Shown: piece by piece, positions 1 to 10,245 of the stretch
Numbering within the stretch: position 1 is the first letter of the stretch
Layout: every line of letters starts with the position of its first letter
Origin: Zopfochytrium polystomum
Lineage: Eukaryota > Chytridiomycota > Chytridiomycetes > Chytridiales > Chytridiaceae
Assembly: GCA_025765615.1 (NCBI GenBank)
Contig: JAIVFJ010000419.1
Span: 1-43,555, forward strand
Direction: 5' to 3'
Length of the DNA stretch: 43,555 bases
Translations under genes and position numbers: made by a program
The notes under the pieces: model-generated
Seen by the model: the letters and a program-made list of their open reading frames with translations, nothing else
Told to the model about the DNA's origin: nothing
Databases searched by the model: none

Positions 1-925
1 CGACTCGTTAAGCAGCTTACCAATCCTCGCTTATGTTTCAGCCATATGAGGTCGAAAACAAGTCCTAGCTGGTTGATATGTGCTCGGGCTTGTTTTGCTT
101 CTCTCACTTGACGTGATTGATTACTGTACTGGATATAAACACCCCGGCACTTGATGATGGGTTCTATGAGGTCGAAAACAAGTCCCTATCCGTGGAGCTG
201 GTAGCTCCACTGCTGGGGTTTGTTTTGGCCCTCACTGAGAGCACTCTCACCTTTCCTCCTCACCAGATTCTGGTTAGAACTGCATCTATGAGGTCTGAAA
301 ACAAGTCCTAGTCGTCTTGTCGTCAGACGAGACCGCTCGGGCTTGCCTTCTTTCTCTCACTGGCGTAAGGGCGGTGCACCCATGGCATCCATTTTACTCC
401 AAATCGTCCTAATGAGGTCGAAAACAAGTCCTAGTCGTAGAGACGTCAGACAGACGTCAGATGAGAACCGCTTGGGCTTGTCTTCTTCCCTCACCGAGAG
501 GTCGAAAACAAGTCCTTGTCGTTGCAAATTGTTCCACTACCGCTGGCGCTGCTGATCTCGCGCATTGAAACGACTGGTTTCAACCCAACCCCAACCCAAC
601 CCAAACCCAACCCAACCCACGTTGTATCCTTCAGCCATAATGAGGTCGAAAACAAGTCCTAGCCGCAATCGAGGTTGATCTGCTGTTCGAGCTTGCTTTG
701 TCTCTCACTTGGCGCAATTGGTTACCCCCCCCTGATGCCTCTTCTCTCGAAGAACGATCATATGAGGTCGAATAAAAGTCCTAGGCGCGTAACAGGTTAG
801 TTTCGCTTGTTGGGGTTGCTTGGCCCTCACTGAGCGCGCTTGCTTCGTTTCTCCCACTTCATTTGGAAACACTGCATCTACGAGGTCGAGATCAAGTACT
901 TGTCGTCTTATCATGTCGCCTACGT
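1..925. repeat. Degenerate ~120-bp tandem repeat array (about 8 units)
   Basis: A core reading approximately ATGAGGTCGAAAACAAGTCC recurs near 45, 165, 287, 411, 497, 639, 761 and 881. Spacing is mostly 118-125 bases, with one short unit (~86) and one long unit (~142). Between cores, a second shared block runs 'GCTTGTTTTGCTTCTCTCAC' and then a CTTGRCG-like stretch, seen for example near 89-115 and 688-715. The repeat therefore covers the whole unit, not just the core. Units have diverged by substitutions and small indels. The array touches the left edge of the window and may continue beyond it. Short ORFs inside it look like chance. Function unknown; a minisatellite or subtelomeric repeat is the simplest reading. 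Confidence 0.85.
583..619. repeat. CCCAA/TTGGG tract inside the tandem array
   Basis: About 37 bases consist of CCCAA units, with occasional CCCCAA and CCCAAA variants. On the other strand this reads TTGGG. It resembles a degenerate interstitial telomere-like tract but is not canonical fungal TTAGGG. It lies in the longest unit of the surrounding minisatellite and explains that unit's extra length. Confidence 0.6.
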
Positions 926-1099
926 GTATGAGGACGAATTCTGCATTAAGACTGATAGACATTAAGTCACATTTTGAGAGAGACACAACCAAAAATCGGA
1001 ACAAGCGACAACAACCTAAATTCCATCAAAGTTAGTGAAGAGATGGTATATCAACGGATGATTGCGAGATCAATTTAGTAAATACGAGAATTCACTATG

Positions 1100-2135
1100 A
1101 AGTAAAAACCATTATACAAAATCGACTTAAAAACAGGATCAACAACGATCGATCCAGAAATAAGAGATTTGAAAGAAAGCATGACAGAGTATGAAACTGT
1201 AGAGCTTGTAAAAAAAATTGTGAAAGATACTCATATACTGTCAGATGAATGGTACTACTTTGATAACAATTGTTGGAAAAAAATAAGAAAGGAAAGTCAA
1301 TATGGAAACCAATTGTAAGAGAAAAAGTATTTATTGAAAGTATAAGAGATGAATGTGATGATTTAAATACACAAAAAAGAATAAACTAAAAAAATTATAC
1401 AAATTGGAACTTACAATCACATGTTGTTATAAGAAAAAATCTTGGAAAGATGCTGAAGAAGCATTTAACAATAAGTTAAATAAGAATAAGAATCTAATAC
1501 CATTCACAAATGGAACATACCACATTAAAGAAACAGAATTCAGGAAATCTGTAAAAGAGGACTTTCGCACTTTCACGTTAGGAATGATTATGACCTGAAT
1601 ATTGACACAAGCAAAGTGTGGAAGTTTTTAGAAGAAGTGTTACCAACGAAAAGTGTAAGAGAATATCTATGATCAAAAGACAAAGTGATGGTTTAACTCC
1701 TGATATTATGAATGACACAATGGTATTTATGAAGGATGCGAAGGATCAAATGGGAAAACACAGCTTATGGAATTGATGATGTATACATTAGGTGAATTTG
1801 CAGATGGAACTGAGTCAACCTTGATCACAAAACCAAATGGAGACCCAGGAGCTACCACATCCCATTTAGTGAAATTAAAGAACAAAAGATTTGTTTGTAT
1901 GAGTGAAACTCGATCAAAGGAGAATATGAACCCACAAATTGTGAAAAAATTACAGGGAATGATAAAATGGGTGTGAGAGAGCTTTTAAGCCTCAAGAAAC
2001 CATAAAGTTGAAGCAAAGCTATTCATGGAATGCAACACTTTACCTGAAGTACCAGCAGCAGAAAAAAGCGATTTGGAGAAGAATAAATGTGATAAATTTT
2101 CGCAGTAAGTTTGTGGAAAACCGTCAGCACCAAAT
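1100..2135 (+). pseudogene. D5-type primase-helicase remnant of giant-virus (NCLDV) character
   Basis: This is a decayed DNA-replication helicase of the poxvirus D5 / NCLDV SF3 type. Conserved blocks occur in the family's usual order but in changing frames. They are WYYFDNNCW (1250-1276), NLIPFTNGTY (1491-1520), a VLPTKSVREY block (about 1637-1669) ending in a stop at 1670, and Walker A GSNGKT (1743-1760). These are followed by KLKNKRFVCMSE with a following N..IVKKLQG (about 1876-1955), a GNDKM block in another frame (about 1955-1970), and WRRINVINFRSKF (about 2072-2112). At least four frame changes and an in-frame stop break it. The island is much more AT-rich than its surroundings, which fits horizontal origin. 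The N-terminal primase part is not recognisable. A plasmid or phage relative is possible, but the block pattern looks NCLDV-like. Being fragmentary, it cannot encode an active enzyme. Confidence 0.8.
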
Positions 2136-2160
2136 GCATATGGCACGCGCCGGGCGACGC

Positions 2161-2290
2161 CGTCATCTTCAGCCTGTCTCTGCGGTCCACCGCAGCTCCA
2201 TGGTCTAAAAGTATTCTCACCACACCCGCGTGGCCACCCTGAGCGGCGTCGACCAGCGCCGCGCATTCAAAGGCATCGCGTCCATCGTCT
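2161..2290 (-). pseudogene. Ankyrin-repeat fragment
   Basis: One reading frame on the minus strand carries a single good ankyrin unit: AALVDAAQGGHAGVVRILLD followed by HGAAVDRRDR. It has the GH..VVR.LL and GA.V signatures of helix 2 and the beta-hairpin. The flanking sequence in the same frame is not ankyrin-like. It abuts the end of the D5-like remnant on the opposite strand. It is interpreted as a fragment of one of the ankyrin genes that populate this window. NCLDV genomes are also ankyrin-rich, so a viral origin cannot be excluded. Confidence 0.5.
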
Positions 2291-2690
2291 GATGACAGAT
2301 TGCGGTGACTCCAGGAGCTGCGCCAACAACGTCGGCCCAGTCGATGTAGCACCATCGCAACGACTTCATGAAGTCGGTCTCTTCGGTTGCGCCGCGTGCG
2401 CGCAGCCCTCGACAACCCAAAAGAGCCAGCCCTTGCACGCGCTTGTTAATTTTGTGGCGACACGTAATTCCTCTGTTTTTACGCTGATGTGTGGGTGGCA
2501 TTCGCGTCGATTTTGAACGACTGGTGATAAAGAGCCATGAAAAACAAAAAGTAATAAAAGCAATTCCCTCGTCCAACGTCGCATTCAACCAATTGATTTC
2601 TTCTACTTTGACTCCTTTGTGAAAACAAATGCGCATTTGGGCCAATTTTGAGGAAAGGTTAGCGGATGACCTACCATCAACTCAACGAAG

Positions 2691-3107
2691 TCAGTGTAGT
2701 AAACCCGTCCGGCCCGCATCAACTTTCGCATCCTTCAAGATCTCATCAATCTCATCGTCCGTAATCTCTTCACCCAAGGTTCTTAAAAAGGAGGCGGATC
2801 TCGTCAACATGGAGGGACGCGCCTCGTTGGCCCGAGCCGAAAAAACCGCGGCAAGTTTTGACCTCCTCCTCCTCCGACTGCCCAGAGCGATTCGCCAAGA
2901 TCATAAAAGTGGAGCAATCGACGACGCCATCTCCGTTCGCGTCCGCTTCTCGCATCATAACCTGGAGCTCCGTCTCCGTGGGGTTCATTGCCCAGCGATC
3001 GCATTGCGGCTCCCAGATCCTGGATCTTCATGGTTCCGTTGCGCGTTTCGAAAAGTGAAAAGGCCCTCTTCGAGCTCGTCGAGCAGAGATTCCGTCACTT
3101 GATCGTC
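2691..3107 (-). pseudogene. Calmodulin-like EF-hand gene with frameshifts
   Basis: Minus-strand blocks follow calmodulin in order. DDQVTESLLDELEEG (from about 3107) matches the N-terminal helix. MKIQDLGAAMRSLG (about 3031-2990) and NPTETELQVMMREAD with the loop DANGDGVVDCSTF (from about 2988) match the first linker and EF-hand 2. A fourth block, EEITDDEIDEILKDAK, leads to a stop at 2691-2693 and matches the start of EF-hand 4. The blocks lie in at least three frames, so the gene is broken or the assembly carries indels. In the clearest loop the twelfth (bidentate Glu) position is Thr, which would weaken calcium binding. The fourth loop is largely lost. It is a diverged calmodulin relative rather than calmodulin itself. 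Confidence 0.75.
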
Positions 3108-3789
3108 CTTTGGATACCGGTTAGAGAAGGAGTGATTTTTGATCGTAAGAGAGACCCCCTGGACCCCATCAGCTGTACATAACTGCGAGCCAGTGTTCAT
3201 GAGCATGGGTCGCGGGGCAGCAGATCAGCGACGAACCATGTTCAGGGCGGCCTCTGTTGTGGTTGCAATCGTGTGGCAGAGTTTCCGGAAAAGAAACAAA
3301 GTTCGGTTACTGCGCGGATTCTGTTTTGTGTTATCCCTCTCCACTTTGAATGAGTATGCTTCGTTCAGAGGACAGAATGCGTTTGCTGCGAGAGATTTCG
3401 AGCCACTGTTGACCTGTGGCGAACAGCTCTTGGGGGGTGACTCTGAGGTGGTAAAGGTGTCATAACGGGATCCACGCCTTGAACGAATGAGTCCGCCTCT
3501 CGTTTCCTCCTCACCTCGTTTTTTTTTTTCTTGGTGTTCGCCTTCGCGGGGAAATGGTGGGGGGAACTCTCCTTCCTTGCAGCAGGATTTCCCGGCTGTG
3601 ATGCTGGCGAATGACGTGTCAGCACCGTGGTTGTCGGCCAAGTTTTCCATTTTGTTGGCAGAGTCTCGTTTCCTCTCCTTGCCCCCCCGAGCAAAAACTC
3701 CACGACGGATCTGCGTCCGTGTACCGGGAGTCCAACCGTCCTCACTGACCGCTTGCCCATTTGCACCAATCGTGCGAACGCGGTGCTCA
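3108..3789. other. No gene recognised
   Basis: Overlapping open frames occur on both strands, but none shows recognisable domains or protein-like composition. They are mostly Ser/Arg/Pro-rich. The segment separates the calmodulin-like remnant from the first WW-repeat fragment. Confidence 0.5.
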
Positions 3790-3942
3790 TGGGCGCCAGC
3801 GCTCGAAGGTCGCGTCGAGACGTTGCAGTGGTGGAGGGACAGTGGGCTGGATGTCGAGTACTCGTTCGAAGCTCTGGCTTGCGCAATAGCCAACGGGCAT
3901 TCGTCGGTGTTGGAGTGGTGGGGAAGCAGCGAGTGGAGCTAA
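3790..3942 (+). pseudogene. Fragment of a WW-type ankyrin-like repeat gene
   Basis: The frame ending at the TAA-like stop near 3942 carries ALEGRVETLQWWRDSGLDVE and then ALACAIANGHSSVLEWWGS. These are two consecutive units of the tryptophan-pair ankyrin-like repeat seen in full at 21401-22225. Upstream sequence in this frame is unrelated low-complexity sequence, and the repeats stop abruptly. It is interpreted as the 3' scrap of a separate family member next to the larger copy at 4010-4963. Confidence 0.6.
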
Positions 3943-4009
3943 CTACTCCCGCAACAACATTCATTAGCCGGTTGTTAGCAGTGGTCGGAGGCCACAGACA
4001 GGCCACTTC

Positions 4010-4963
4010 CGCCTCGGCCTCGGCCTCCGAAACGGCTTTTGAACGGCGCGGTGGTCAAGCCACAGCGATCCCACAAAGCGGCCACCGCCACACAACAAAC
4101 GAATGCCTCCACAAACGGCCTTGTTCTCACCGTCTCCTTCCAGCCCCACCACGCCTGGAAGAGATAGGCCGCTTCCTGCCGCCCACGCGAGCGGCTCTGC
4201 GTGGCGACGCTGCTCCGCCTCCCAAACGCTTCAAGCATCGTCGTTCCGCGGCCTCCGCAGGGCCCGAGTTCGACGCCGCCAGCAAGCTCGCCGACGTTGC
4301 GCTCCTCGACCTCTTGTGGCGATACTGCCGCGCGCACAACCTGCAGCCCCGTATACCGAACGGACGATCGTCTCCGCCCGTGCTTGGAGGGGAACATCGA
4401 GATCCTCCGCTGGTGGCTGCGAACCGTCGAAGGATGTCGTCGAGCAGTTCGCTTCCGAGGGCCTGCTGGCCGTCAGCCGTAGAGGGCCACTGGAGGTCCT
4501 GGACTGGTGGATATTCGACTACGCATGCATGTGGAACCGTGTCGACGTTCTGCAGTGGTGGAAGGACAGCGGTTTGGAACTCGTTTACTCCCATGGAGCG
4601 ATCGAGCTTGCGGTAATCCACGGGGGATTGGAAGTCCTGCGGTGGTGGCGAGATAGCGGGCTTGAAGTGAAACTGGACAGCGACACGTTGCGTTGGGCGA
4701 TCAAGAAGGGAAAAACTGACGTTCTGACGATTTGGCTGGAAAGTGGATGGGAACTCTTTCAATCTTGGAGTCAAATGATGCAGGTTGCAGAGTCTAGCCG
4801 CCACCCGGATGTCGTTCAATGGGCGATCGAAATCAAGTCTTCGTGGGAGGCGACGTGGGGAAGCACAATTGGGAGGGGTTGGATGTTCTTAGAACGATTG
4901 GAGCCGATCGCTAAAGCTTTTTGGATAGAGTTTTGCCAAGCTATGTGGGGGTTAATGGAATAA
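4010..4963 (+). pseudogene. WW-repeat ankyrin-like gene, broken copy
   Basis: This is a close relative of the intact minus-strand gene at 21401-22225, on the opposite strand. Shared blocks include LEEIGRFLPP near the start, LLDLLWRYCRAH, GNIEILRWWLRT, DVVEQFASEGLLAVSRRGPL, VLQWWKDSGLELVYSHGAIE, GGLEVLRWWRDSGLEV and DVLTIWLESGW. The N-terminal half changes frame at least three times (about 4160-4440). In the middle, about 13 codons present in the intact copy are missing, so VLDWW runs straight into the next unit's FDYACMW. The last part, about 4430-4963, is open and ends in TAA. Its C-terminal tail differs from the intact copy. It is non-functional unless the indels are assembly errors. Confidence 0.8.
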
Positions 4964-5815
4964 AACAGTTCATGCTCAGGATGCGGACACTCAAACGGAA
5001 AGAAAAATGATTCAGATCGACGTGTAAGTGCAAGGAGACGAGATGCCCAGCCGGTTGCCAATGCCCTGTGGAAAGGTGGAACAAGACTGATTGATTATAC
5101 GACTCGAACTTCGTGTCGGCAGGGTCCTCAGGCCGAGTCCTACAACTTGCATTACGCCGCAAAAACTGCACGCTATCAAACGAACGCAAAATGGCTGATC
5201 AGCACGCTTCACCGTTCCACCATGGCCAATGAACCTGCCTGGAAAGTTATTTGCTTATCAAGCGCTCGCCCGTCGGCAGCGGGGCTCCCCGTCCGGCGTG
5301 CTGTCTCGTCATTCATACAAGCCCGTCGCAACCGCCCGCGTCGCCGTCCGTCGTCGTTGCCCACCAATACTGTGGAGATCGCCCAGCTCATTTTGGGCCA
5401 ACCCTTTTCGATTTCAACTGACAAGCCGCAAGCAACAAATGCATCGTTTGGCGATGGATTGGCATCGCCAGCAAGCGCAGCGACACGTGAGAGGCTGCAA
5501 TTGGAAGCGGCAAACCTTTCGCACGTCCGATAGATTTTAAGATAATGATCGATGGCCCTCATCCTCAAATCCAGCCTAATGGGTGACAAAGTAACTTGAG
5601 CCTTTTGAATGACAATTCCAGGTTCTTTTCTGTTACTCAAACGGAAGTGCCCAGAGTCCACGTAAGAGAACTGTGTATCCGAACGGATTGATTGTTTAAA
5701 TTTGCGGTTGAGAGAGAGAAACTGGTCGCGAACATGATGAGCCCCGCTCGACTGGCTGTGGGATCTCGTTTGCAGCGTCGGAAAAGGTTTCCCGCCGCCC
5801 ACCCAGCGCCGACTT
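4010..5815 (+). repeat. Inverted segmental duplication, left arm
   Basis: Nucleotide-level similarity to the reverse complement of 20755-22310 is visible in three blocks. The first, from about 4015 (CCGAAACGGCTTTTGA...), runs through the WW-repeat gene. The second, 4968-5085, shares CAGTTCATGCTCAGGATGCG and the following 'gagacgagatgcc' type sequence. The third, 5636-5815, shares CAGTCGAGCGGG- and CTTTTCCAAGGCTGC-like segments on the complementary strand. The spacer between blocks two and three is longer here (about 550 bases) than in the right arm (about 255). Confidence 0.75.
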
Positions 5816-6298
5816 CAATCGACCTTAATTCGCTTTTCGCAACACAGCTCTTCGTTTCCTTGAACACTCCCAACAATCCGTTGTGGTCCGGTTAGTCCCT
5901 GCATCCGAACGCTGTTAGGTTGGAAGAGGGAGCGGCCAATTTTTAGCCGATTCGGGGATTGATCATTATTATTGAAATTGACCTGAGATTCTCCCACTTT
6001 GGGAGTTGCTTGATAAGTCACATGCCGGCTTGTAAAAAGAGGCCCGAGGGGACGAGCAAACATGCAAGAACCTCTTAGTCCATCATATCCCCCCTCCTCA
6101 AATATCCCTCCTCCTCAAAATACCTAAACTGCATACAAAGGAGCAAATGATCCGGCGAGTGCAAGCAGGACAACACTCGAAGCGGAGTTGATGAGTCTGG
6201 CAACGGAGGAAAACAGGATCGATGACCCACCTTTTGCCCAAAACGGAGACCTAGAATTCCCTACCACGCTGCAACGCTGCACCAGAGTCAAACAAACC
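5090..6298. other. No gene recognised; partly duplicated spacer
   Basis: Apart from the duplicated block at 5636-5815, nothing here resembles a known gene. The longest open frame (minus, 5209-5802) has no recognisable domain and is probably chance. Confidence 0.4.
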
Positions 6299-8349
6299 TT
6301 AAGGGGCTGGACGGCCGCAACGCTTGCCCATTTCCGATCCTCCAGCGCCCGCAAACTTGTCTCCATGGACGACCCGAACGCCCTTCGGGGGCACGACGCC
6401 GCGCTCGTCGTTGCGCGTGGAGTGGTCGGCGGTACCACACCGTGACCTTGCTCGTGACGAGCCGGGAAGAACTGGCGGAACACGCGCTCGCGGGTCGGCA
6501 GCGCCTCGTGCGGCGTGCGGTCCGTCATCCACACGAGCTCGTGCGCCGCGAGCGTTTTGCCGGCGCGATGCGTCCGTGCTCGTCCCCGCTGTCGCCGTCG
6601 TCCTTGCCCCGAGCGGCCGCGTCGCCCTGCGTCTGCGGGGGGCGTCGAACTGTTGGGGTCGTCTGCCGTTGGTTCCCGGACGGGAATCGGCAGGGTCGCG
6701 AGCGAGGTCGGGGCGCCGCGGTTCCAGCAGGCTGCGGAGGTGCTCCACGCTGCCGTGGGGACCGACGACGCTGCAGGGGTCTCGAAGGACGCAGTCCCAC
6801 ACGCGGCACGATGCCGAGACGTTGGAAGCTAGAAAGAGTCCGCCCTCGATCGTCAGGATGTCCCGCCCTGAATCGCCGTGGAAATTGGAGCAAACCAACA
6901 GATGGGAATGTATAAGATGCTTTGCCAAAACGGGTGATGACCCAACGGCAAAACGGGGAATGCTCTTACAAACGCCGCTTCCCCACAATTCTTCGGGCCG
7001 GAGGTGCATCGTCTGGCTAGCATCGCCGCTGGCGCCGACCTCCGCGTCTTCCGCCAGCACATCGCAGTGGGCCTCAATGTGCAAGCCCGGCCGGCGCTGC
7101 GTGTCGCCCGGTTCGACCCATCGTTCGTCGATGGTGAGGTAGCCGACCTTGCCAAACTCTTTCGGGCAGTGCATCAGGCACAGCTCGATGAGGCCAGCGT
7201 AGCGCCGACCCTTTAGCGGCAGGCTGCAGTAGTGGCCGATCTCAATGGGCAGCATGTTAACGTGGAACTCCTCGATAAGCTCCGGGTGGAGCGCCTCCGC
7301 CACGAGCGCGTGGATCCGGGCTTCCTCCTCTGCCGCGGCAAGGAGCGACGACGACGCTGTCCAAGCGGCCGGCCGTGAGGACGTCGATCTTCCCCGAGGC
7401 CCCGTCCAACTCCCTCAGCCGATCTACCTCCGCCTTCACCCCCTCCCTCGCTCGTTCCTTCGCCCTCCGCACCGCGCGATCCCACGCGCGGCGCGACAGC
7501 CCGCCCGACAAAGCGCAGCACGTACTCCTCAAAATATGCCCATTGCGCCGCGGTCTCGCGGCGGATCTTCCCCGCGAGGGCGTGGAGGGAGTCCGAGTCG
7601 AGGTGCCCGCCCTTCCAGTCGCCGTCCCACCTGAGGTCCATGTCGCAGCAGCGCCAGAAGTCGTGCGGCGGGCCGCTGGCGCTGCAGCAGCGGCAGGGCG
7701 TGGTGGTACGGGCCATTGGCTGGTCTGCGGGCGGCAGGCCCCACACTAGCGGTGGCGGGAGGAGGGGGCCGCAACGTCGGCGGGCCTTGGCTTGGTGGTC
7801 CTCGTCACCACCGTCAAATACCCCGCGGGCGCGGCCGGCGTCACCGCCGATCATTCGATTGTCACGTCCGACGCCGGGCGAGAAGCCGTGCACGGACCAA
7901 TCGAGAGAGGGCAGCAGGTTCCGGTTGCGATGGGTGCGTAGGACGAGGGCAAGGGCGTCGCGGTCGCGGCTGAGGACGCGCAAGGGGCTCGTTTGGCTCA
8001 GAAAGACGCCGCAGAGAAGCGCGTCGACGACAGGGTCTCCGCGATCTCTGCATGGGCGGTCGCTGCGGCTGAGGCCGTTTTGGCCCTGCTCGGTCTTTCC
8101 TTGCCTCTCGTTAGGGTTATTCTGCTCTCTCGGCTGCGGTTTTCGCGAGCGGCGGCCACTGCGACTGCGTGCTGGCCTGGTGCTACTGCTGCTGCTGCTG
8201 CTCGGCATCTGCAGGGTGTTGTTTCTGATGTGCATCGTCGCGGCGTTGCCGTTTCCAGTAATCGCTTGCCCTCTCGCAGTTGATCGGCGTTCAAGACCAA
8301 TTTGCAGAGTGTGGGTGGCCAAGTCACACAATTGAGAGTCCTCCCACAC
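6299..8349 (-). pseudogene. Uncharacterised protein gene with frame breaks; possible 2OG-oxygenase-like fold
   Basis: A protein-like signal runs on the minus strand through several frames. The 5' part (8349 to about 7500) has a Ser/Arg-rich start and then a Trp/Cys-rich segment (PPHDFWRCCDMDLRWDGDWK). From about 7345 to 6800 another frame carries LPIEIGHYCSLPLKGRRYAG, LIELCLMHCPKEFGKVGYLT, RRPGLHIEAHCDV and FLASNVSASCRVWDC. Around 6545-6455 a third frame carries LVWMTDRTPHEALP, followed by RLVTSKVTVWY. The WMTDRTPHE...VTVWY end resembles the Fe(II)-binding His strand of prolyl-hydroxylase-type dioxygenases (FWSDRR.PHEV...VWY), and HIE could be the HxD/E motif. That assignment is inference and weak. 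Frame changes near 7500, 7345, 6800 and 6470 mean it is decayed or mis-assembled; I found no splice sites that explain them. Confidence 0.4.
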
Positions 8350-8411
8350 AGTTGAAGTTAACTAGTTCGGCTATCTCGCCGTCTTGCGCGGCGACTGAAT
8401 ATGCGTGTGCA

Positions 8412-8440
8412 TTGTGTGTGTGTGTGTGAGTGTGTGTGCA
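8412..8440. repeat. (TG)n microsatellite
   Basis: Interrupted TG dinucleotide run of about 28 bases between the divergent 5' ends of the genes at 8349 (minus) and 8579 (plus). Confidence 0.9.
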
Positions 8441-8578
8441 AGGTTGGCGCGCCAAGGCCAAAACCAACTCAATAGAAATTGTCCCATGTGAGCCTCTCAA
8501 TCTCACTTCAAACCTGACATATTTCGATCAGTCCATCAATCCGTCCAGCCGCCGGGACCCACCATTTCCCCGCCGGCG

Positions 8579-10245
8579 ATGGCCGTCTTCACCCGCCTCT
8601 CGCTGGTGGTGATCGCCAGTTCCGCGATCTGCGCCGGCAGCCTGGCCGGACTGGCCCTGGTCGAGTCCGCCCTCGTCAGGACATCCTCGTCGTCGTCGAT
8701 GCGGAGGCCGCCGGACTCGTCCTCACTGTTCATGCTCGGCGCCGTCTTTTTCACACAGTGGCTGGGTACCACGGCGTACCTGCCCCTAATAGACTGGAGC
8801 GAGGTCGGATCGCGCAGGGTTTATGAGCGACTGGGCGCGCTGGGGCTTTCGTGGGTGTCGTACACGGCCTTGCTTTCGATTTTGGTCGGGTCGGCGACGC
8901 ACAAGACGGCCATCCTCGTTGTGTCGCCGTTTTTGCGGGTGCTAGGTAGGCTTCCGCGATATAGGGTGGTCATCAAAACCGTGATTGGCAGAACTAACAC
9001 CTCGACCCAATGGTTTGCTTTACTTCACTTGCGTCAGGCTTGGCGACTTTACAATCATTAGGAAATGAATCGAGTTATGGAGTGAATCTGGGCAAGCTGC
9101 TGAAGTCCTGCTGCTTCACGGTGATTGATGCGTTGGTCAACACCACATCGATATGGATCGTGGCGTTCCTCGTCAGCTTTTCGGATTTGTCGGACACGGC
9201 ACAAGTGTCAACCGTCGTTACGTCGCTGCCCATCGTCGTTACGATGCTGGCGTTTGAGCAGCTTGCATATTGGCACGTTGCCAAATCGTTTCAGCAATCA
9301 ACGGTTGCGGAAGAAACAGACGCTTTTGGAAACTGTGTCGAGAACCCTGGTCGCGTCCATGGCGAGCGTGGCGATACCCGAACACGACTGGGGCGATACG
9401 TCGACGCCCACCCGCTCTCAGCAATTCATTGCTCATCTTCGCAAGATTTTGCCTGCGATGCTTGTATCAGCGTGTGAGCCGTCCATGTTCTTTCCTCTGA
9501 TTTGAATTTGAATGGTTGGATGCCAGCTTAACGATGGCGAGCCAGTAAAACCCCGTACCCAGTCTATCACACAATCGCAGTGGTGACGACCCTTCGAGTG
9601 CAAGCCGACCACGACGGCGAATTCTACCTCGTCGCGGCGGGGTTGGTTCTCTTCAAACCGGTCCAAAACCTCCTGGCGGTGTTCTGGCTCCTTTTCAAGT
9701 CGCGCCACCAAGGGGACGCGCTGCAAATAACGATACGAATCCTGTGCGACCGGCACCAGCCCGACATCCTCCTCAATCACCGGCTCACCATACACTGTTC
9801 GGACGTGAGCGCGCTCGTCGGGGTCGCGTTTTTCTTCATCCCCGACACGCCGGTGCAGCAGCTGTCCGAGGCGTGCGCGGGGCGATTCGCACCACTCAGC
9901 GCGAGCCGCGTGATGGGGCGGTGGGCGGCGGTGGAGGCGGGGGAGCTCCTGGTCGATATCGGGTACAGCCTCTTTTACAGGTGGGCGCGGGCGTGGCGCG
10001 ACGGCGGGGGACGGGTGGGTCGGGTGGGCGACGTAGTTTCAATTTCCGCTCCGGACGCGGTCGGCGGGGCCGACGCGGAGGAGAACGTGAGCGCGGTGTC
10101 GTCCGGTGGGGAGGGCAAGCTGCACGTGTGGTTTCTGATCGGGTGCAGTCTCGGGTATTCTTCGTGCGTGAGCATCTGCGGCGGCGTGGCGTACATCAAG
10201 GGCCTTTTTGGCGGGCAAGACTGCAATATGATTGGAGGCGGTTGA
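8579..10245 (+). CDS. Multi-span membrane protein, function unknown
   Basis: Three exons are proposed: 8579-8945, 9038-9473 and 9581-10245, with introns 8946-9037 (GTAGGC...CAG) and 9474-9580 (GTGAGC...CAG). Both junctions keep phase. One unexplained frame change lies near 9295, after AKSFQQ, where the downstream frame (LRKKQTLLETVSRTLVASMA) is the one that fits the second splice. Hydrophobic segments include LFMLGAVFFTQWLGTTAYLP, LGLSWVSYTALLSILVG, a segment around IDALVNTTSIWIVAFLVSF, VVTSLPIVVTMLAFEQLAYW, FYLVAAGLVLFKPVQNLLAV, a segment around ALVGVAFFFIP, and VWFLIGCSLGYSSCVSICGG. That makes about seven or eight potential spans. A Gly/Asp-rich loop precedes the last one. I do not recognise the family. 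It is transcribed divergently from the gene at 8349. Confidence is good that this is coding and low on exact structure. Confidence 0.55.

Noticed and set aside
583..619. A true telomere
   Set aside because: The tract is short, irregular and embedded in the middle of another repeat, with sequence continuing on both sides.
1..925. CRISPR array
   Set aside because: The core repeats are ~120 bases apart and the 'spacers' are themselves similar to each other. The genome is eukaryotic, so this is a minisatellite.
3225..4006. Two overlapping minus-strand frames of over 200 codons
   Set aside because: Ser/Arg/Pro-rich, no recognisable domain, and overlapping the WW-repeat fragment on the plus strand.
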